Positions 16,391-28,294 are shown, counted from the first letter of the stretch. The stretch is DNA of 64,000 nucleotides from Kitasatospora papulosa (GCF_000717245.1 NZ_JNYQ01000002.1:372001-436000), one strand, 5' to 3'. Notes: a model not told the origin generated them from the sequence alone. Translations and numbers: made by a program.

Positions 16391-17764
16391 ATGGGTGAGG
16401 TCTTCGCTGGTCGGTACGAGCTGGTCGATCCGATCGGACGTGGTGGGGTCGGGGCGGTCTGGCGCGCGTGGGACCATCGGCGCCGCCGGTATGTGGCGGC
16501 CAAGGTCCTGCAGCAGAGCGACGCGCACACGCTGCTGCGTTTCGTCCGTGAACAGGCGCTGCGCATCGAACATCCGCATGTGCTCGCGCCGGCCAGCTGG
16601 GCCGCGGACGACGACAAGGTCCTGTTCACCATGGACCTGGTCAGCGGCGGTTCGCTGGCACATGTCATCGGGGACTACGGCCCGCTGCCCCCTCGCTTCG
16701 TCTGTCTTCTGCTCGATCAGCTGCTGTCCGGACTGTCCACGGTGCACGCCGAGGGGGTCGTGCACCGCGACATCAAGCCGGCCAACATCCTGATGGAGGC
16801 CACCGGTACGGGACGTCCGCATCTGCGGCTCTCGGACTTCGGCATCGCGATGCGCAAGGGCGAGCCGCGGCTGACGGAGACCAACTACGTGGTGGGAACG
16901 CCCGGTTACTTCGCACCGGAGCAGATGATGGGCGCGGAGCCCGACTTCCCCGCCGATCTGTTCGCCGTGGGCCTGGTCGCGCTCTACCTTCTCCAGGGCC
17001 GGAAGCCGGACGCCAAGGCGCTGATCGAGTACTTCGCCGCGCACGGCACCCCCGGAGCACCCCAGGGAGTACCGGAGCCCTTGTGGCAGGTGCTCGCCGG
17101 TCTGCTGCAGCCGGACCCGCACGCCCGTTTCCGTACGGCCACCGGCGCTCGTAAGGCGCTGACCGCCGCGGTCGAGATGCTGCCGGACGCCGGCCCGGAC
17201 GACGAGCAGGTGGAGGTGTTCGACCAGATCGGCCCCCTGCCCGCCGGCTTCGGTCCCGACGGGCCGGAAACGCCCGCCGACGGGCCGCAGGCGCCCGCAC
17301 AGGACGTCGGGGGCACGTCACCCTCCCCACAACCGTCACAGACGCCGTACGCGCCTCAGGGACCCGGCCGACAGCCGTACGCACCACAGGGAGCAGCGGG
17401 TCAACAGCCGTACGTACCAACCCCGTCGATGTCGGAGACGGGCAGTTTCCATCTGGCACCGCCCCCCGCGCACCCTGCTCCTCTTCCGCAGCCGGCACAG
17501 CCGCAGGCCCCCGGGCCGCTTCCAGCTCACGCCGGGGCGCCTCACGTCGCCCAGGATCTCGCCCACGCCACCACGGCCGCCGTGCCGTACGGTGCGCCGC
17601 CCACCCGCGCCTACACCGCCGGGCACCTGCAGGATCCCGGAAGTGCGGTGCTTCAGCCGACACCCGTGAGGCGACCGGGACCATCTCCGAAGGTGGCGGT
17701 TCCGGTGCTCGTGGTGGCACTGATCTGTTTCGCGGTGGGCATCTGGGCGCTCACCCAGGCCTGA
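16391..17764 (+). CDS. Membrane Ser/Thr protein kinase without sensor domain
   Basis: A 457-residue protein. The kinase domain (about 1-265) has the Gly loop GRGGVGAVW, Lys38, HRDIKPANIL with Asp127, and DFG. A long Pro/Gln/Ala/Tyr-rich linker with repeated QPYAPQG-like units (about 280-425) leads to a single membrane helix that forms almost the entire C-terminus. Almost nothing is left outside the cell, unlike PknB. The ATG at 16391 has GGGACGGGAG upstream; longer frames upstream run through the preceding gene and lack kinase homology. It probably acts with the adjacent HTH protein. Confidence 0.88.
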   Translation: MGEVFAGRYELVDPIGRGGVGAVWRAWDHRRRRYVAAKVLQQSDAHTLLRFVREQALRIEHPHVLAPASWAADDDKVLFTMDLVSGGSLAHVIGDYGPLPPRFVCLLLDQLLSGLSTVHAEGVVHRDIKPANILMEATGTGRPHLRLSDFGIAMRKGEPRLTETNYVVGTPGYFAPEQMMGAEPDFPADLFAVGLVALYLLQGRKPDAKALIEYFAAHGTPGAPQGVPEPLWQVLAGLLQPDPHARFRTATGARKALTAAVEMLPDAGPDDEQVEVFDQIGPLPAGFGPDGPETPADGPQAPAQDVGGTSPSPQPSQTPYAPQGPGRQPYAPQGAAGQQPYVPTPSMSETGSFHLAPPPAHPAPLPQPAQPQAPGPLPAHAGAPHVAQDLAHATTAAVPYGAPPTRAYTAGHLQDPGSAVLQPTPVRRPGPSPKVAVPVLVVALICFAVGIWALTQA

Positions 17765-17770
17765 GCCGCC

Positions 17771-19108
17771 CTAGCGGCCCTGCGGGGGACTTCCGGGAGT
17801 CGGCCGGCCGTCGGCCCCGGGCTGCGCGGCAACGGGTACGGCTCGGCGCCTGGCCAGCAGCGTCCACGCCCCCAGCCCCAGAACCAGGACTGAGCCCGCG
17901 CCGATGCCGGCAGCCGCCACCAGCTTCATCGTGCCGCTCGCACCGGCCTCGGGCGCACTCAGACCGCTCTTGGCCATGTCCCTGTCGTCGTCCGTGACCC
18001 CGAAGATCCCGGCGTCCCCCCGGTAGGGCGACGGCTTGCGGTCGTTGACGACCTTGACCCTGAGCGTCAGCCCGATGGGGTCGTCCCCGTAGTGCTCGGC
18101 AACGTCGGGTGAGAGCGTCACCGAGAGGTAGTACCAGCCGGCGAATCGCATGGCGCTGACGTCCGCCCCCGCGTCGTAGCGGTTCTCGTACGCCACCGGG
18201 GGCAGCGGGTCCAGGGCAACCGAGTTGGGCGCCCCGGAGTACGACAGCGTCGCGTCGTCCACATGGCCGTGTGCCGGGTTGTCCAGGGCCAGGGCCAAGG
18301 CGTTGCCCAGGTACTCCGTCGACGTGCCGCTGTTGCTCAGCGCGGCCGTGGCGAAGATCTGCTGGCCCCAGTCCACGGGCACCCGGTAGAAGCGGGTCTG
18401 CCCGGGGGCCACGGAGTCCGCCCATTCACCGGACTCCAGGCTGGTGGCGTCGTAGAAGCCACTGCCACCGGTCCGCTCCTGCCTGCCGACGGGCGGCACG
18501 GGCGAGGCGGAGGGCCAGTCCTCCGGAGCTTCGGTCGGCAGCGATCCGCCGTCCTTCAGCGCCGGCTCCTGCTCATGGCGCAGTTCGAGTTCCCAGGGCT
18601 CGGAAGACGAAGTCGCCTTGCTCTCCCGCTCGATCAGGACGTTGTAGGTGCCGCTCGCCGCACAGGTGGTGCTGTCCTTCTCCACCGTCCGGTGTGCGTA
18701 CGCGGCGATCGGGCGGGGGAACTCCGCCGACTCGAAGGCCGCGTCCTCGGAACTGCACCGGGTGTCGTCCAGGTCCCTGATGCTGATCGTGATGCCGTCT
18801 CCGTAGGCGACCTTCCCGCCCGCCTTCGGCACGGCCACGGCGGAGACGTACGCATCGGTCGCGTCGTCGAGTTCCAGGCGGTAGTAGAGCTTCTGCCCCG
18901 GCCCGATCGAACTCCGGTAGACCGAACCGGCTTTCAGCTCCGTCGCGTCGGCGTTCGTCTCCGCGCCCTGGACCGCCACCGCCGCAGGGTCGAAGGTGTA
19001 CTCCGTGGGGCCGTCGGCCGCGTGCCCCTGGCCCGGCATCGCCGCCACCGCGCATACCGCCGCGATCGTCGCGAGTGTGGCCCGGCCCCTGCTGCGCTGC
19101 CTGTTCAC
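17771..19108 (-). CDS. Secreted, C-terminally membrane-anchored protein of unknown function
   Basis: A 445-residue protein with a Sec-type signal peptide (cleavage probably after GHA near residue 30). A long extracytoplasmic region has two beta-rich halves of similar kind, each with a GQxxFYRV or GQKLYYRLEL motif. A membrane helix lies near residues 402-424, followed by a short cytoplasmic basic tail. The GTG start follows GAGGGGGAG. The GQKLYYRLE and GQTRFYRVPV pattern resembles PPC-like bacterial domains, but this is weak. It is convergent with the kinase gene, seven bases apart. No function can be assigned. Confidence 0.75.
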   Translation of the reverse strand: MNRQRSRGRATLATIAAVCAVAAMPGQGHAADGPTEYTFDPAAVAVQGAETNADATELKAGSVYRSSIGPGQKLYYRLELDDATDAYVSAVAVPKAGGKVAYGDGITISIRDLDDTRCSSEDAAFESAEFPRPIAAYAHRTVEKDSTTCAASGTYNVLIERESKATSSSEPWELELRHEQEPALKDGGSLPTEAPEDWPSASPVPPVGRQERTGGSGFYDATSLESGEWADSVAPGQTRFYRVPVDWGQQIFATAALSNSGTSTEYLGNALALALDNPAHGHVDDATLSYSGAPNSVALDPLPPVAYENRYDAGADVSAMRFAGWYYLSVTLSPDVAEHYGDDPIGLTLRVKVVNDRKPSPYRGDAGIFGVTDDDRDMAKSGLSAPEAGASGTMKLVAAAGIGAGSVLVLGLGAWTLLARRRAVPVAAQPGADGRPTPGSPPQGR

Positions 19109-19433
19109 GCGCTCCCCCTCGTCGTATACGTGCTGCCCCGCGCCGCCCGCGTCTCAGCGGGGACCCGACGACCGGGACGATCACGGCGCCCGCTGCGGCC
19201 GGCGGCCGTGATGTTCGACCATCCTGCCCCGCCCGCACCACCGCTGTCTGTGGCCCCCGTCCCGTCGCCGTGCCTCCGCGCCCACCCGTGCGAGACCCGG
19301 CCGCCCGCCGACACCGGGCCCGGGGGGCCGGGGGCCGGGACATGAGAGCTCTCCCAATTCGCTTATGCAAGCAATTCATTCACTTTAGTGAACAAATGGA
19401 CCGGAGAGGCACCGTTGAGTTCCGGACAGCAGA
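19109..19433. other. Upstream region of the secreted-protein gene
   Basis: The part next to the secreted-protein gene is GC-rich with short chance reading frames only. A distinct AT-rich patch at about 19355-19400 contains the short inverted repeat TTCACT-TT-AGTGAA at 19379-19392 and the flanking GCTTATGCAAGC. This could be an operator or promoter, possibly for the leftward gene at 17771-19108. Confidence 0.45.
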
Positions 19434-19462
19434 AAGCCCCGGCCGCTCGGCGGCCGGGGCTT
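19434..19462 (-). terminator. Terminator after the DLW-39 gene
   Basis: Perfect 12-base-pair stem AAGCCCCGGCCG with its complement and a five-base loop, 18 bases beyond the DLW-39 stop on the minus strand. Confidence 0.8.
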
Positions 19463-19480
19463 CTAGCAGACTGTTCCGTC

Positions 19481-19615
19481 TCACACACCTGAACCTGCGG
19501 GCACGGAGTCGGTCGCCTCCGTCCACAGATCCTGCTCGGCGCGATCCGCCTGGATCTGGCGGTACACGAGGAGCCCGCCGATGGCGGCCAGTGCGACCAG
19601 GAGAAGCTTCTTCAC
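19481..19615 (-). CDS. DLW-39 family microprotein
   Basis: A 44-residue protein: a basic start (VKK), a hydrophobic helix (about 4-18), then a conserved acidic segment containing DRAEQDLWTEATDSVP, which carries the DLW motif that names the family. The GTG at 19613-19615 is chosen because the family begins at this point; a longer frame upstream would add a non-conserved Arg-rich extension. It is a membrane-anchored microprotein of unknown function, found beside the gyrA-tRNA region in Streptomyces. Confidence 0.85.
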   Translation of the reverse strand: MKKLLLVALAAIGGLLVYRQIQADRAEQDLWTEATDSVPAGSGV

Positions 19616-19896
19616 CGCGCGACCTCGTCTTTCCTTGACGTAAGGGACTTCTGCCGCCCGACTATACACACCGGCCGATACCGTTCGGTGACCTCCCCGG
19701 AACCCGGCCGCCACCCGCTTCGAGCCCTTCTCGGAGCCCTCTGTCGCAGCGCTGGGCAGCTTTTCGAACCGGTTGAACCATACGAGTGGTGTTCATCGGA
19801 AGATCGGCGAACCGGGGGCGTCGGTCCCGGTTTCCGTGGACCGGATCCACATCATCGGAAAGGTAAGCAAACCGGACCACCTGAAAGCGAGGGGCC

Positions 19897-20256
19897 ATGA
19901 GCGCCTTCAAGGTCAAGAGCATCTGGACCGCCTTCGTCACCGCCTTCTTCGCGATCCTCGCGTCGCTGGGTCTCGCCACGGCCCAGGCCACGGCCGCGGA
20001 ACCCGCGGTCACGAGCCACGAGCACACGGCTGCGAACCCGGCAACCGCGCCCACGCAGTCGGTGCGATGGACCCTCCCGCGTGACAGGGCGCTGCCACCC
20101 ACGATGAAGCAGCGCATCCGCGCCGAGGCCCACGGCTCCTCGCCCGCCACCCGCCAGTTGTCGGCCGACTCCACGGACGCCACGCACGCGACGGACAGCA
20201 CCCGCTCCGGCCACAGCGCCTCACCTGCCGGGGACTCGGCCCCGCTGCCGCCCTGA
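19897..20256 (+). CDS. Small secreted protein (DUF6344-like)
   Basis: A 119-residue protein with a Lys-containing N-terminus, a hydrophobic helix (about 10-30) and an ATAQATA signal-cleavage-like region. The remainder is hydrophilic, Ser/Thr/His-rich and probably disordered. The ATG follows GCGAGGGGCC. The family name is recalled from similar Streptomyces proteins and is tentative; function is unknown. A hairpin terminator lies 20 bases after the stop. Confidence 0.65.
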   Translation: MSAFKVKSIWTAFVTAFFAILASLGLATAQATAAEPAVTSHEHTAANPATAPTQSVRWTLPRDRALPPTMKQRIRAEAHGSSPATRQLSADSTDATHATDSTRSGHSASPAGDSAPLPP

Positions 20257-20276
20257 GGGCACCGAGAACGCCACCC

Positions 20277-20310
20277 AGGCCCCTGGTCCGGTTCACACCG
20301 GCGGGGGCCT
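20277..20310 (+). terminator. Terminator with T tail
   Basis: Arms AGGCCCC and GGGGCCT with inner CCGGT/ACCGG pairing, followed by TTTTCC, just after the small secreted-protein gene. Confidence 0.7.
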
Positions 20311-20502
20311 TTTCCATGCCCCCGCACAGGCGGTCGCCGAGACGCGAACGCGGAGGTGCCACGGCACCGCCGCCACTCGCACCCCGCACACCAGGCGGTT
20401 CAGCGGTCGGTGGCCAGGTGGCCGGTAGCCGGACAAGCAGCCGTGACGGCGCTCACACCGGCCCGCGCCTCGACGCCACGTCCCGCTCGCGCCCGCATAC
20501 GC

Positions 20503-20536
20503 AGAAGGCCCCCACCGTTTCCGGTGGGGGCCTTCT
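20503..20536 (-). terminator. Terminator after tRNA-Ile
   Basis: Perfect 15-base-pair stem AGAAGGCCCCCACCG with its complement and a TTTC loop, six bases beyond the 3' end of tRNA-Ile on the minus strand. Confidence 0.8.
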
Positions 20537-20542
20537 CGCTGG

Positions 20543-20616
20543 TGGGGCTAACAGGATTTGAACCTGTGGCCTCATCCTTATCAGGGATGCGCTCTAACCA
20601 ACTGAGCTATAGCCCC
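20543..20616 (-). tRNA. tRNA-Ile (anticodon GAT)
   Basis: A 74-base cloverleaf on the minus strand. The acceptor stem GGGGCTA pairs with TAGCCCC, discriminator A. It has the D-arm TAGCTCAGTTGGTTAGAGC, GAT in the anticodon loop, and the T arm ACAGGTTCAAATCCTGT. CCA is not encoded. It lies just downstream of the gyrB-gyrA-DUF3566 run. Confidence 0.97.
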
Positions 20617-20687
20617 GCCGCGCTGTTGCGCTGACTTCTGAAGATTAGCGCACGTCGGGGCCAGTCCCAAAATCGATACCCGGCGCC

Positions 20688-21371
20688 CTACTCGTCCTCG
20701 GCGAGCGTGAGCTCCACGCCACCCACGAAGCCGGCCGACAGGTTGTAGATGAAGGCGCCCAGCGTCGCCAGCGCGGTGGCCAGCACCACATCGATCACCG
20801 CGATGACCGAGGTGAAGATGAGCACGCGCGGCAGCGACAGGAACGACTGCAGATCGAAGCCGTTGCTCTCGTTCGAGCCGGTGGCCTCGCTGATCGTGCC
20901 GCCCACGGTGGAGAAGACGCCCATCGCGTCCATCACCATCCACAGGACGGCGGCGGCGACCACCGTGCAGATACCGAGGGCGATGGAGAGCAGGAAGCTG
21001 ACCTTCATCACCGACCACGGATCGGCCTTCGCGACCCGCAGACGCGCCTTACGGGTACGCGGAGTCGTCCGCGCCCCCGTGCGGGGCAGCCGCGTCGCCT
21101 GCCCGCCGCCTGTGGCGCCCTGCGCACCGCCCTGTGTGCCTCCGCCCTGCGTACCGCCCGCAGGGGACGCGTACGCCTGCGGCGGGTGGTAGGGCCCCGC
21201 CTGGCCCGAAGCGGGCTCCCGCTCACCGGGCAGAGGCCCGGTCGCGTACCCCTCGTACTGAGGTCCCCGAGTGTCCGTCACAGTTCCCCCTTGGGAGTCC
21301 GTGGCAGGGCCACGGGCGCCGTTCGCGCCTCCCCCGGAAGCGGCCGAACCTGCGCCCGTGGCTCCACTCAC
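20688..21371 (-). CDS. DUF3566 family membrane protein
   Basis: A 227-residue protein. A long Gly/Gln/Pro-rich N-terminus (about 1-115) precedes two membrane helices (about 122-148 and 180-210) bearing the DUF3566 pattern VMKVSFLLSIALGI and GAFIYNLSAGFVGGVE. The GTG start is four bases downstream of the gyrA stop, so it is almost certainly co-transcribed with gyrA. The same linkage occurs in mycobacteria. Function is unknown. Confidence 0.9.
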   Translation of the reverse strand: MSGATGAGSAASGGGANGARGPATDSQGGTVTDTRGPQYEGYATGPLPGEREPASGQAGPYHPPQAYASPAGGTQGGGTQGGAQGATGGGQATRLPRTGARTTPRTRKARLRVAKADPWSVMKVSFLLSIALGICTVVAAAVLWMVMDAMGVFSTVGGTISEATGSNESNGFDLQSFLSLPRVLIFTSVIAVIDVVLATALATLGAFIYNLSAGFVGGVELTLAEDE

Positions 21372-21374
21372 GCT

Positions 21375-24002
<2,628 letters not shown>

Positions 24003-24048
24003 TGCTGGTCAAAGTCCTTTCGCACTGCGGCTTGCTTGTACGGCCGAC

Positions 24049-26094
24049 TCAGATGTCGAGGAAGCGGACGTCCTTGGCGTTACGCTGGATGAACGAGCGG
24101 CGCGCCTCGACGTCCTCGCCCATCAGCACCGAGAACAGGTCGTCGGCCTGCGCCGCGTCGTCCAGCGTGACCTGGCCCAGCACACGGTGGTCGACGTCCA
24201 TCGTGGTGACGCGCAGCTCCTCGGCGTTCATCTCGCCGAGGCCCTTGAAGCGCTGGATCGAGTCTTCCTTGATCCGCTTGCCGTTCTGCTTGCCGAGCGC
24301 CACGAGGGCGTCCCGCTCCCGGTCCGAGTACGCGTACTCGAAGTCGTCCCGGCCCCACTTGATCTTGTAGAGCGGCGGGCGCGAGAGGTAGACGTTGCCC
24401 TGCTCCACCAGCGGCCTCATGAAGCGGAAGAGGAAGGTGAGCAACAGGGTGTTGATGTGCTGACCGTCGACGTCGGCGTCCGCCATCAGGATGATCTTGT
24501 GATAGCGGAGCTTCTCGATGTCGAAGTCCTCGTGGACCCCCGTGCCGAAGGCCGAGATCAGCGCCTGCACCTCGGTGTTCTGCAGGATCTTGTCGATCCG
24601 GGCCTTCTCGACGTTCAGGATCTTGCCGCGGATGGGCAGGATCGCCTGGTACATCGGGTTACGGCCGGACTTCGCCGAACCACCGGCGGAGTCACCCTCG
24701 ACGATGAAGATCTCGCACTTCGTCGGGTCGTTGGACTGGCAGTCGCTCAGCTTGCCGGGCAGCGAGGCGCTCTCCAGGAGCCCCTTGCGCCGGGTGAGGT
24801 CACGCGCCTTGCGGGCCGCGACACGGGCCGTGGAGGCAGCGATGCCCTTACGGATGATGTCGGCGGCCTCGTTCGGGTTCCGGTCGAACCAGTCCGTCAG
24901 CTGCTCGTGGACGACCTTCTGGACGAAGGTCTTCGCCTCGGTGTTGCCCAGCTTGGTCTTCGTCTGGCCCTCGAACTGCGGCTCGCCCAGCTTCACCGAG
25001 ATGATCGCCGTCAGACCCTCGCGGACGTCCTCACCGGTGAGGTTGTCGTCCTTCTCGCGCAGCAGCTTCTTGTCGCGCGCGTACCGGTTGACCAGCGAGG
25101 TCAGCGCCGCACGGAAGCCTTCCTCGTGCGTACCGCCCTCGTGCGTGTGGATCGCGTTGGCGAAGGAGTAGACACCCTCGGTGTACTGCGTGTTCCACTG
25201 CATGGCGATCTCGGCCGAGAGGAGCCGGTCCTTGTCCTCGGCCTCGATGTCGATCACCGACTGGTGAATGAGCTCTCCCTTGCGGGAGTTGAGGTACTTG
25301 ACGAAGTCGACGATGCCGTTCTCGTAGTGGTACGTGACCGTGCGGGTCGACTCCTCGTCGGGGACGTCGACCACCTCGGCGCTGTCGGCGCCCGCCGTGG
25401 CCTTCGCCTCCTCACGCTCGTCGGTGAGCTTGAGGGTGAGTCCCTTGTTGAGGAACGCCATCTCCTGGAAGCGCCGCGAGAGCGTCTCGAAGGAGTAGTC
25501 GGTGGTCTCGAAGACGTCGCCGTCCGCCCAGAAGGTGACGCTGGTCCCCGTCTCCTCCGTGGCCTCGTGACGGGCCAGCGGGGCGGTCGGGACGCCGAGC
25601 TTGTAGTCCTGGGTCCAGCGGTAGCCGTCCGTCTTGACCTCGACGGAGACGCGCGTGGACAGGGCGTTGACGACGGACACACCGACGCCGTGCAGACCGC
25701 CGGAGACGGCGTAACCGCCGCCGCCGAACTTGCCACCGGCGTGCAGGACGGTGAGCACGACCTCGACGGCCGGCTTGCCCTCGGACGGCACGATGCCGAC
25801 CGGGATGCCACGGCCGTTGTCGACCACGCGCACCCCGCCGTCGGCGAAGATCGTGACGTCGATGGTGTCCGCGTGCCCGGCCATCGCCTCGTCGACCGAG
25901 TTGTCGACAACCTCTTGCACGAGGTGGTGGAGACCGCGCTCACCGGTCGACCCGATGTACATGCCGGGGCGCTTGCGGACCGCGTCCAGGCCTTCGAGCA
26001 CGGTGATCGCGCTGGCGTCGTACGAGGCGGTGACCTCGCCGGGCTCACCGGCTGTGGACGGGATGTTCTCGTTGGGGTTGCCGGAATCGGCCAC
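24049..26094 (-). CDS. gyrB: DNA gyrase subunit B
   Basis: A 681-residue ATPase subunit of gyrase. It has the GHKL ATP site (VVDNGRGIPVG, GLHGVGVSVVNAL), the TOPRIM motif EGDSAGGSAK with DADVDGQH, and the C-terminal KGLGEMNAEEL. The GTG at 26092-26094 is preferred: AGAAAGGG sits seven bases upstream and family members start with MADSGN; a longer frame to 26118 is possible. It forms an operon with gyrA and the DUF3566 gene. Confidence 0.98.
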   Translation of the reverse strand: MADSGNPNENIPSTAGEPGEVTASYDASAITVLEGLDAVRKRPGMYIGSTGERGLHHLVQEVVDNSVDEAMAGHADTIDVTIFADGGVRVVDNGRGIPVGIVPSEGKPAVEVVLTVLHAGGKFGGGGYAVSGGLHGVGVSVVNALSTRVSVEVKTDGYRWTQDYKLGVPTAPLARHEATEETGTSVTFWADGDVFETTDYSFETLSRRFQEMAFLNKGLTLKLTDEREEAKATAGADSAEVVDVPDEESTRTVTYHYENGIVDFVKYLNSRKGELIHQSVIDIEAEDKDRLLSAEIAMQWNTQYTEGVYSFANAIHTHEGGTHEEGFRAALTSLVNRYARDKKLLREKDDNLTGEDVREGLTAIISVKLGEPQFEGQTKTKLGNTEAKTFVQKVVHEQLTDWFDRNPNEAADIIRKGIAASTARVAARKARDLTRRKGLLESASLPGKLSDCQSNDPTKCEIFIVEGDSAGGSAKSGRNPMYQAILPIRGKILNVEKARIDKILQNTEVQALISAFGTGVHEDFDIEKLRYHKIILMADADVDGQHINTLLLTFLFRFMRPLVEQGNVYLSRPPLYKIKWGRDDFEYAYSDRERDALVALGKQNGKRIKEDSIQRFKGLGEMNAEELRVTTMDVDHRVLGQVTLDDAAQADDLFSVLMGEDVEARRSFIQRNAKDVRFLDI

Positions 26095-26519
26095 GAAGCG
26101 CCCTTTCTGGCACAGCACAGGCCGTTCTCCGGCAGGCGGGAGCGGCTGCGTCGTTCGGCTTGTATCGACGACTCCCGCGAGGAAGCGGGATTGTCCACCA
26201 GTCTACCGGTAGCGCTGACATGAATGGGGGTTTGCCGGTGCCTGAGTACGCATGTGCCGCCCTGAATGAGCGGCTGACGACTCCCCATATTCAAACAGGG
26301 GCCCCGGAGGGCTCACGAGGGCTTTGTGCGCTTCGGGCTGTCAACCTCCCGCTACGGTGAGGGACGCTTCACTTTTCATGCACACCACAAAGCGGCACAT
26401 AGTCGTACAGACCGGAATCCCTGCGCGGTCGGCGAATCGGGACAGAAGCGGGTGAGCCGCCGTGCGGACGTCCTCGTCCCGCCGGGGCCATGGAGGCCGT
26501 GGATCCGGGAAAGCCCTGC
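26095..26519. other. gyrB upstream region
   Basis: This 425-base gap has no supported gene. On the minus strand a good -10-like TAGACT overlaps the 10-base palindrome CTACCGGTAG (26203-26212), with no clear -35. A DnaA-box variant TTGTCCACC (26191-26199) lies between it and gyrB. It probably holds the gyrB promoter, including any supercoiling-responsive elements. Confidence 0.45.
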
Positions 26520-27080
26520 TCAGCCGTAGGTGTCGCCGGGACCTCTGCTCCCCGGAGTGCGGAGAGGACCGAACCTGCGCTGCGGGCCCCCCGGGCCGAG
26601 AACCTTGATCATCCGCACGGTGCCGTGTCCCAGGTCCGTGTTCAGACGGGCCACCAGTTGCGGCGCGAGCAGTCGGAGCTGCGTCGCCCACGCCGTCGAG
26701 TCGCACTGCACCGTCAGAACCCGCTCGGCCGGATCCTCGTCGTACCGCACGGGCACGCAGTGGTTGGCCAGGTCGTCACCGACGATCTGCGGCCAGCGGC
26801 CCATCACACCGCCGACCGCCGCAGGCGTCTCCCAGCCCCGCTCCGTGATCAGCCGGTTGATGGCCGAGCCCAGGGCCAGCGGATCGCGGCCGTCGGACCG
26901 GGCGCCCGACCGCAGACCGCCCCCACGTCTGGCCTGGTTCTTCTGCTGCGCGGCCGCGCCCCGGGCACGGGCCTGCTCCTTGGCGGCTCGCAGCGCCACG
27001 CGTGCCAGATCCACGCCCGAGACCTCCGGCTGCTTCGCCGGGCCCCGCGGGGCACCACCCTGATCGTCCTGGCCGCTCAC
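26520..27080 (-). CDS. dciA: DciA-type DUF721 protein
   Basis: A 186-residue protein. The N-terminal half is Arg/Ala/Gln-rich and likely disordered. The C-terminal DUF721/DciA domain (about 70-175) contains WPQIVGDDLANHC and VQCDSTAWATQLRLL. DciA proteins help load the replicative helicase DnaB, and this is the usual dnaA-dnaN-recF neighbour in actinobacteria. Its start overlaps the recF stop by four bases, so it is co-translated with recF. Helicase loading is inferred from family and context. Confidence 0.88.
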   Translation of the reverse strand: MSGQDDQGGAPRGPAKQPEVSGVDLARVALRAAKEQARARGAAAQQKNQARRGGGLRSGARSDGRDPLALGSAINRLITERGWETPAAVGGVMGRWPQIVGDDLANHCVPVRYDEDPAERVLTVQCDSTAWATQLRLLAPQLVARLNTDLGHGTVRMIKVLGPGGPQRRFGPLRTPGSRGPGDTYG

Positions 27081-28207
27081 AGCCGCTCCACCGCCCCGGC
27101 GGAGACCGCGTACCGCGCTCCGGCGAGCACGCCCGGAACGTCGTCGTCCACAGCCGCCGTCACCAGTACCTGCTCACCGGGGGCCACCAGCTCCGCCAGC
27201 CGCTCACGGCGGCGGGCGTCCAGCTCGGCGAAGACGTCGTCGAGCACCAGAACCGGTTCGTTGCCCTCCGTGCGCAGCAGATCGTACGAGGCCAGCCGCA
27301 ACGCCAGGGCGTACGACCAGGACTCGCCGTGGCTCGCGTAGCCCTTCGCCGGCATCCCGCGCAGACCCAGCACCAGGTCGTCACGGTGCGGACCGACCAG
27401 GGTCACCCCTCGCTCGATCTCCTGCTTACGCGCCTGGACCAGGGCCGCCATCACCTGCTCGTACAGCTCCTCGCGGGTGCGCGCCGGCTCCACCTCGTCA
27501 CCGACCGAACTGCGGTACTCCAGCGTCACGGGCCCGCCGCCGGGGGCGACGTCCGCGTACGCCTTGTCCGCCAGCGGCTGCAGGGTCGCGATGAGATCCA
27601 GCCGCTGCGCGAGCAGCTCCGCCCCCACCCGGCCCAGGTGCTGGTCCCAGACGTCGAGTGTGGACAGGTCCATCGAGCGGCCGCCGTGCCGACGGGCCAT
27701 GGCGGCGGACTTGAGCAGGGTGTTGCGCTGCTTCAGCACCCGCTCGTAGTCGGAGCGGACACCCGCCATGCGGGGGGAGCGTGCCGTGATCAGCTCGTCG
27801 AGAAAGCGACGGCGCTCCCCCGGATCCCCCTTCACGAGCGCCAGGTCCTCCGGTGCGAAGAGCACCGTCCGCACGATCCCCAGGACATCACGCGGCCGGA
27901 CCTGCGACGACCTGTTGATACGGGCCCGATTCGCGCGCCCCGGATTGAGCTCCAGCTCGATCAGCTGCGACCGCTCGCCCTGGGTGACCGCGGCCCGTAC
28001 GACGGCACGCTCCGCACCCATCCGCACCAGGGGGGCGTCGGACGACACCCGATGGCTGCCGAGGGTCGCGAGATAGCCGACCGCCTCCACGAGGTTGGTC
28101 TTGCCCTGGCCGTTGGCCCCCACGAACGCGGTGACGCCCGGGTCGAGAGGGACCTCGACCCGGGCGTACGAACGGAAGTCGGCCAGCGAGAGATGCGTGA
28201 CGTGCAT
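27077..28207 (-). CDS. recF: DNA replication and repair protein RecF
   Basis: A 376-residue SMC-like ATPase that loads RecA at gaps with RecO and RecR. The Walker A motif GANGQGKTN lies near residue 30, and the signature and Walker B (LVLDDVFAELD) are C-terminal. Length is normal. It overlaps the dciA start. It lies between gnd and dciA on the leftward replication strand. Confidence 0.97.
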   Translation of the reverse strand: MHVTHLSLADFRSYARVEVPLDPGVTAFVGANGQGKTNLVEAVGYLATLGSHRVSSDAPLVRMGAERAVVRAAVTQGERSQLIELELNPGRANRARINRSSQVRPRDVLGIVRTVLFAPEDLALVKGDPGERRRFLDELITARSPRMAGVRSDYERVLKQRNTLLKSAAMARRHGGRSMDLSTLDVWDQHLGRVGAELLAQRLDLIATLQPLADKAYADVAPGGGPVTLEYRSSVGDEVEPARTREELYEQVMAALVQARKQEIERGVTLVGPHRDDLVLGLRGMPAKGYASHGESWSYALALRLASYDLLRTEGNEPVLVLDDVFAELDARRRERLAELVAPGEQVLVTAAVDDDVPGVLAGARYAVSAGAVERL

Positions 28208-28294
28208 GGTCGCCGACCCTTCCGACTGCTTGCTCTGCTGTGTTCAGCTGTGCCGCGGGCAGGCTGCTGCCCACGGCCCCGCTCTCGTGCGGTC

